Below, piece by piece: positions 6,610 to 9,405 of a DNA stretch of 9,405 nt. Both the position numbers and the translations under genes were made by a program. Location: assembly GCA_934249275.1 (NCBI GenBank), contig CAKQKT010000072.1:1-9405 (forward strand), in the 5' to 3' direction. The stretch is from an uncultured Sutterella sp. (GTDB lineage: Bacteria; Pseudomonadota; Gammaproteobacteria; Burkholderiales; Burkholderiaceae_F). Below the pieces are notes generated by a model. It was not told where the DNA came from and ran no database searches. It saw nothing but the letters and a program-made list of their open reading frames with translations. Within the stretch, counting starts at the first letter, position 1. Each line of letters begins with the position of its first letter.

Positions 6610-6661
6610 GTGTTTGCTGCCGAAGGCTGTTGTCCGTCGGTTCAAGTTCGGCGGCGGGCAC
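6610..6661 (+). ncRNA. Mini-unit G: closing stem kept, inner hairpins missing
   Basis: 6610-6624 pairs with 6647-6661 over 15 continuous bp, four of them G.U. It keeps CGAAGGCT at the end of a1 and GGTTCAAGTTCGG before a2, with GTCCGTCGG as in the 3' part of units A and B, but only 22 bases lie between the arms. It looks like a unit that lost hairpins 1-3 by internal deletion while keeping its ends, or a distinct small RNA. Confidence 0.6.
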
Positions 6662-6676
6662 ATATTTTGTAGGACT

Positions 6677-6856
6677 CCCGCTCCCGAAGGTTCTCGGCAG
6701 GCGTTTCGCCTGTCATGCGGTGCGAAGGCCTTTACGGCTTTTCGGCTCCGTCCTTCTGCCTCGCGGCTTTACGACCCGCTGCGCTCAGTAAAGCCGTTCG
6801 GCATTCATATCTCGCGAACGAAGACCAATGGCTGTTGGTTGCAGTTCGGGAGCGGG
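6677..6856 (+). ncRNA. Retron-like msr-msd RNA, unit F
   Basis: Ends: CCCGCTCCCGAA (6677-6688) with its exact complement TTCGGGAGCGGG (6845-6856), 12 bp. CGAAGGTT follows a1. Hairpin 1: 6696-6703/6707-6714, GGCAGGCG with CGCCTGTC (one G.U, loop TTT); the inner bases differ from D and E but pairing is kept. Hairpin 2: around GCC/GGC at 6728-6730/6736-6738, flanked by GAA and TTT. Hairpin 3: CGGCTTTAC/GTAAAGCCG (6764-6772/6788-6796, 9 bp). GGCATTCAT follows. Hairpin 4: ACCAA/TTGGT (6824-6828/6835-6839). A T-run (6863-6867) follows a2. Shortest complete unit, last of the second group. Confidence 0.78.
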
Positions 6857-6897
6857 CGGTTCTTTTTCGAGGCCTTTTGCAAAGTCCGGATACAACA

Positions 6898-6928
6898 AAG
6901 CCCGGACGGCACATGCGCTTCCGGGCTT
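6898..6928 (-). terminator. Terminator hairpin of the WYL-like gene, between convergent units
   Basis: AAGCCCGGA (6898-6906) pairs perfectly with TCCGGGCTT (6920-6928), 13-base loop. It lies 26 bases past the stop of the minus-strand gene and is followed in that direction by the T-rich TTGTTGT. It may also stop plus-strand transcripts from the second RNA array (TTATTGTTTTA follows on that side). Confidence 0.6.
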
Positions 6929-6954
6929 GACGCTTATTGTTTTATCGGTATGGA

Positions 6955-7254
6955 TCAGATCTGTTCGTAGATCTTGGAGAGCTGGGCGAAGACGGCCTTG
7001 TCTTCTTCAGAAGCTTCGCGATAGGCTGCGTCGGCAAAGGCGACGCCGGCCATGTCGGCTGCAGTGTAGAAACGGAGCTTTTCGGTCACGCCGGAGTTGC
7101 TGCCGCCGCCGACCTGGAAGCCGATCATCTTGATTTCATTGGTGGGCGTGAGACCGCAGGCATAAGGGACGACCACGCGGTCGAAGCCGTGGTAGGCGAA
7201 TTCGAGGGCCTTCTTTTCCTTGATCGCCTGAGCGATCGTGTCAACTGTCGTCAT
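6955..7254 (-). CDS. Small WYL-like protein
   Basis: 99 residues, starting MTTVDTIAQAI. I chose the ATG at 7254 because AAGGAG lies 8 bases upstream; an in-frame ATG at 7290 has no such site and would translate through that ribosome-binding site. The pattern of an N-terminal helix with AIKEKKALEFAYHG, then DRVVVPYACGLT, IGFQVGGGSNSG and a C-terminal KLRFYTAADM resembles a family of ~100-residue stand-alone proteins with a WYL-like (SH3-type beta) fold, in which Y.G..R.V.P...G and Q.GG.S.SG recur. WYL domains are known as ligand-sensing modules, often for nucleic acid, in larger regulators; what the short ones do I do not know. It is convergent to the RNA array and has its own terminator. It may be a host gene at the island border, or a regulator of the island. 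Confidence 0.75.
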   Translation of the reverse strand: MTTVDTIAQAIKEKKALEFAYHGFDRVVVPYACGLTPTNEIKMIGFQVGGGSNSGVTEKLRFYTAADMAGVAFADAAYREASEEDKAVFAQLSKIYEQI

Positions 7255-7279
7255 TTCTTTTCTCCTTAATCGGAAGTTT

Positions 7280-7298
7280 CCGCCGAACATTTCGGCGG
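7280..7298 (-). promoter_or_regulatory. Hairpin in the leader of the WYL-like gene
   Basis: CCGCCGAA (7280-7287) pairs perfectly with TTCGGCGG (7291-7298), 3-base loop. It sits about 13 bases upstream of the Shine-Dalgarno of the minus-strand gene and could be a leader attenuator or an operator palindrome. Confidence 0.45.
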
Positions 7299-7323
7299 CG
7301 TGCTTTAAGTATCACTCCTGTCA

Positions 7324-7329
7324 ATTGTA
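7324..7329 (-). promoter_or_regulatory. Candidate -10 box for the WYL-like gene
   Basis: On the minus strand this reads TACAAT, 69 bases upstream of the ATG. A TTGACA (7319-7324) overlaps it but has no fitting -10, and the -35 region for TACAAT is weak. Confidence 0.35.
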
Positions 7330-7629
7330 AACGGCATGATTTAGCTCAAATGTTTCGCTAGAGGCAGTGTTTTTGCTAACGGTGACTATTGCGAGTTTGC
7401 TGTAATTGGGGTGTCTTGGTGTGTTTTTGTTGAGTTTTGCGTGCAGATGGCGGAAATGTAAAGGATTGTCCTGATATTGGTCCGCGGGCTTGCCCGGGAT
7501 TTGCGGGTGAAGGCGTGCATCGGACGCGGTCCGCGGCCTGAAGGCCCCGGCGGCGATCCTGCTAAAAGATTGTTCCTAAGATGTTTCTCGCAGAGGAAAA
7601 AGTAATACCTCAAAGGTTTGCCGAATACT
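7330..7629. other. Intergenic stretch without a recognisable gene
   Basis: I find no supported gene. The first half is T-rich with short TTTTTG tracts. The second half has three small GC palindromes: CGGGC/GCCCG (7485-7489/7492-7496), CGGAC/GTCCG (7521-7525/7529-7533) and GGCC/GGCC with loop TGAA (7535-7538/7543-7546). No unit of the RNA array family (AAGGYT plus paired ends) is seen here. Confidence 0.5.
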
Positions 7630-7659
7630 TTAACTTTACGGAAGGACGTTTGCTAGAGT
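7630..7659 (+). promoter_or_regulatory. Promoter of metQ
   Basis: TTAACT (7630-7635) and TAGAGT (7654-7659) are separated by 18 bases, and the -10 is extended by TGC (7651-7653). This is the best-formed promoter in the window and gives a transcript starting near 7666, some 240 bases before the metQ ATG. Confidence 0.6.
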
Positions 7660-7665
7660 TCTTTC

Positions 7666-7907
7666 ACGGCCTTCTGAGAGACGGTCGAACGGAAACGCCC
7701 GGCATGACCGGGCTCGCCTTTGAACGAACCCGAGGGGCTCTCGGCGAAGGCGACACTTCTCCGGACAGTCGGCCCGAATCCTCTTCGGCGCATGCGGCAT
7801 CCTCGGCCGCGCGGACTTGTCTGATGTTTCTGCGAACCGGACGGCCAATGTTCCCGTCCGACAAAACCAAACAACTGAAAAACGCATCCAACATTGTGAG
7901 AAACAAA
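7666..7907 (+). other. Long structured 5' leader of metQ
   Basis: About 240 bases with several hairpins: GCCCGG/CCGGGC (7697-7702/7708-7713, loop CATGA) and CGGACGG/CCGTCCG (7838-7844/7854-7860), followed by an A-rich run up to the ATG. I compared it by eye with SAM-I and TPP riboswitch consensus sequences and found no match. The frame of metQ stays open back to 7581, but the part before 7908 reads as low-quality, arginine-rich sequence without protein character. Confidence 0.4.
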
Positions 7908-8717
7908 ATGAATCTCTCCCGACTTTTCGCACCCATCGCTCTTGCATCCGCCATCGCTCTTTCGGGCATTTCCGGCAGCGCTCTTGCCGACACGACGCTT
8001 CGCATCGGCGTGACGCCCGTTCCGCACGCGGACATCGTCAACTTCATCAAGCCGCAGCTGGCCAAGGAAGGCGTGAAGCTTGATGTGGTGGAATTCAACG
8101 ACTACATCCAGCCGAACCTCGCGCTCGACAGCGGCGACCTTGATGCCAACTACTTTCAGACGATTCCGTACCTTGAGGAAATGATCAAGTCTCACGGCCT
8201 CAAGGTGAAGATTCTCGTGTCCGTGCATCTTGAACCGATGGCTCTCTATTCCAAGAGGGTGAAGGCTCTGGCCGACATCCCGGTGGGCGCCAAGGTGGCC
8301 GTGCCGTCCGATCCGACGAACGAAGGCCGTGCGCTGAAGGTGCTTGAACATGCCGGCCTCATCAAGCTCAAGGACGGCGCAACGCTTCTGTCCGGCATCG
8401 GTGACATCGTGTCGAACCCGAAGAAGCTGAAGTTCGTCGAGCTTGAGCCCGCACTGCTTCCGCGCGCTCTTGACGACGTGACGGCTGCCGTGATCAATGC
8501 CAACTACGCGCTTGAAGCCGGCTTCAACCCCGCCAAGAACGCCATTGCACTTGAGGAAAAGAGCTCGCCCTTCGGCAATGTCGTGGTAATCCGCTCCACG
8601 GAAACCCGCAAGGACAAGCTGGAAGCCTTCGACAAGCTCAAGAAGGCGATCACGTCTCCCGACGTGAAGAAATTCATCGAAGACAAGTACCAGGGCGGCG
8701 TCCTGCCGGTCTTCTGA
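7908..8717 (+). CDS. metQ: MetQ-type methionine-binding protein of an ABC transporter
   Basis: 269 residues. Periplasmic substrate-binding protein of the MetNIQ (NlpA) family, which captures D- or L-methionine for import. Start at 7908 because it gives a clean signal peptide: NLSR, a hydrophobic core (LFAPIALASAIALSGISG) and cleavage after SALA, before DTTLRIGVTPVPHADI. That is followed by family hallmarks: VEFNDYIQPNLALDSGDLDA, NYFQTIPYLE, VAVPSDPTNEGRAL and INANYALEAG. Length is normal for the family (~270). There is no lipobox cysteine at the cleavage site, unlike E. coli MetQ, so it should be a soluble periplasmic protein. The ribosome-binding site is weak (GTGAG). metN and metI are not next to it; instead a BisC/TorA-like reductase follows, suggesting methionine or methionine sulfoxide as the ligand (inference). 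Confidence 0.92.
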   Translation: MNLSRLFAPIALASAIALSGISGSALADTTLRIGVTPVPHADIVNFIKPQLAKEGVKLDVVEFNDYIQPNLALDSGDLDANYFQTIPYLEEMIKSHGLKVKILVSVHLEPMALYSKRVKALADIPVGAKVAVPSDPTNEGRALKVLEHAGLIKLKDGATLLSGIGDIVSNPKKLKFVELEPALLPRALDDVTAAVINANYALEAGFNPAKNAIALEEKSSPFGNVVVIRSTETRKDKLEAFDKLKKAITSPDVKKFIEDKYQGGVLPVF

Positions 8718-8742
8718 TCGTCATAGAATCACAGCTGAACTT

Positions 8743-8779
8743 GCAAGGCCGGTCCGGGTTCGCCCGCACCGGCCTTTGC
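8743..8779 (+). terminator. Hairpin terminator after metQ
   Basis: GCAAGGCCGGT (8743-8753) pairs with ACCGGCCTTTGC (8768-8779, one bulged base), capped by CGGG-TTCG-CCCG (8755-8766). The stem is strong but the T-run is short, so readthrough into the next gene (ATG 20 bases further on) is possible. Confidence 0.55.
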
Positions 8780-8799
8780 GTCGATAAGGAATACCGAAG

Positions 8800-9405
8800 A
8801 TGACCCGAACCGACAGGCTCATTGCCGCCCACTGGGGAGTTGCCCGCATTCGAGAGAATAACGGCCGCCGTGAAGTCGTTCCCATCGCGGAGGATCAGAA
8901 GCCTTCCGAACGGATGGCCGATTATCTGGCCGGGCGCGACAGTCCCGAACGCCTGCTTGCACCGAAGGTTCGCGAAGGCTATCTGAAGGCCTGGCGCGAA
9001 GGACGCAATCCCGCCGAAACTCGAGAGGGGCGCGGACGCGAAGCGTTTGTCGAGGTCGAGTGGAACGATGCGATCGAAATTGCCGCGCATGCCATTGAGC
9101 AGACTTATGCCCAGTACGGTCCGTCGGCCGTCTGGGGCCGCTCGTACGGCTGGAAGAACACGGGCGAGGTCAACAACCCGATCGGACTCCTGAGGCGTCT
9201 TCTGATGCTCGAGGGCGGGTTCGTGCAGACGTTCAATTCCTATTCGACGGCTGCCATTGCCGCCATTCAGAAGGTGATCGCCGACATGGGCGATCCGGAC
9301 GTGCCGGTCGTCGACGAAGTGATCGAGCACGCCGAACGCGTCGTGCTCTGGGGCGCGGATCCCGTCGTCACGAACGACATTGCCTGGACGACGACGCTTC
9401 ACGAT
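8800..9405 (+). CDS. Molybdopterin oxidoreductase of the TorA/BisC (DMSO reductase) family, N-terminal part (partial at the window edge)
   Basis: 202 residues are visible, starting MTRTDRLIAAHWGVARI, with AAGGA 9 bases upstream of the ATG. Family features: an HWG start, VREGYLKAW, an RG.EAFVEVEWNDAIEIA block, WGRSYGWKNTGEVN near residues 113-126, FNSYSTAA, and VVLWGADPVVTNDIAW, typical of bis-MGD enzymes that reduce TMAO, DMSO, biotin sulfoxide or methionine sulfoxide. There is no N-terminal Fe-S cysteine motif, as in TorA and BisC, and no twin-arginine signal, which suggests a cytoplasmic BisC-like enzyme. Known: E. coli BisC reduces biotin sulfoxide and free methionine-S-sulfoxide. Placement 82 bases after metQ makes methionine sulfoxide reduction after import plausible. 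The substrate cannot be decided from this fragment. Confidence 0.88.
   Translation, partial: MTRTDRLIAAHWGVARIRENNGRREVVPIAEDQKPSERMADYLAGRDSPERLLAPKVREGYLKAWREGRNPAETREGRGREAFVEVEWNDAIEIAAHAIEQTYAQYGPSAVWGRSYGWKNTGEVNNPIGLLRRLLMLEGGFVQTFNSYSTAAIAAIQKVIADMGDPDVPVVDEVIEHAERVVLWGADPVVTNDIAWTTTLHD

Noticed and set aside
734..6856. CRISPR array or REP/BIME-type repeats
   Set aside because: Units are 180-226 bases, share short motifs rather than identical repeats, and have no spacers. They are nested structures with closing stems, not simple palindromes, and flank one operon only within this window.
6117..6970. Open reading frames across the downstream array (for example 6117-6608 and 6278-6970)
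   Set aside because: They run through the hairpins with Cys/Arg-rich, low-quality translations and without ribosome-binding sites. The pairing explains the sequence better than coding does.
7680..7760. TPP or SAM riboswitch in the metQ leader (a CTGAGA is present)
   Set aside because: Only the short CTGAGA motif matches; the other conserved segments of either riboswitch class are missing.
7581..7907. 109-residue N-terminal extension of MetQ in the open frame
   Set aside because: The signal peptide starts exactly at the 7908 ATG, a promoter lies inside the extension, and the translated extension has no protein-like pattern.

Overview
The window is high-GC DNA whose gene content (a SNF2-type helicase, a MetQ binding protein, a TorA/BisC-like molybdenum reductase) suits a betaproteobacterium. 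A Sutterella/Parasutterella-like gut Burkholderiales is my best guess from gene content, not a measured placement.

Layout: (1) 1-461 is the 3' end of a SNF2/Rad54-family helicase gene. (2) 462-1677 has no gene. It holds a hairpin after the helicase, two extended -10 promoter-like sites, a degenerate repeat fragment, and three complete units (A, B, C) of a structured RNA. (3) 1678-5154 encodes a 1158-residue protein: about 870 residues of unrecognised, probably helical sequence fused to a C-terminal retron-type reverse transcriptase (RT). A 311-residue protein of unknown function follows at 5165-6100, with its Shine-Dalgarno overlapping the RT stop codon. (4) 6101-6860 holds a second group of the same RNA family: three complete units (D, E, F) and a 52-nt mini-unit (G). 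(5) 6955-7254 (minus strand) is a small WYL-like protein. (6) 7255-7907 is intergenic plus a long leader. (7) 7908-8717 is metQ. (8) 8800-9405 is the start of a TorA/BisC-family molybdopterin oxidoreductase.

The main result is at 734-6856: a retron-like locus with at least six, and counting the mini-unit seven, msr-msd-like RNA units, three before and the rest after a two-gene operon. Each unit is bounded by a 12-18 bp inverted repeat (retron a1/a2). All seven have AAGGYT at the 3' edge of a1, a plausible position for the branching guanosine. The six full units then carry a short 3-7 nt-loop hairpin, a second hairpin, a long hairpin whose sequence differs completely between units but stays self-complementary, and a small 3' hairpin. 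The stems covary between units. Non-Watson-Crick pairs are nearly all G.U when read on the plus strand (they would be A.C on the minus strand), which fixes the RNA sense as the same as the RT gene. The RT carries the retron NAxxH motif and a variant of the VTG motif. The likely model is one RT that makes several different msDNAs, with the large N-terminal region and the downstream protein as effector or partner, probably in phage defence. That function is inference. The flanking metQ and BisC-like genes suggest methionine/methionine-sulfoxide uptake and reduction, unrelated to the retron-like island.
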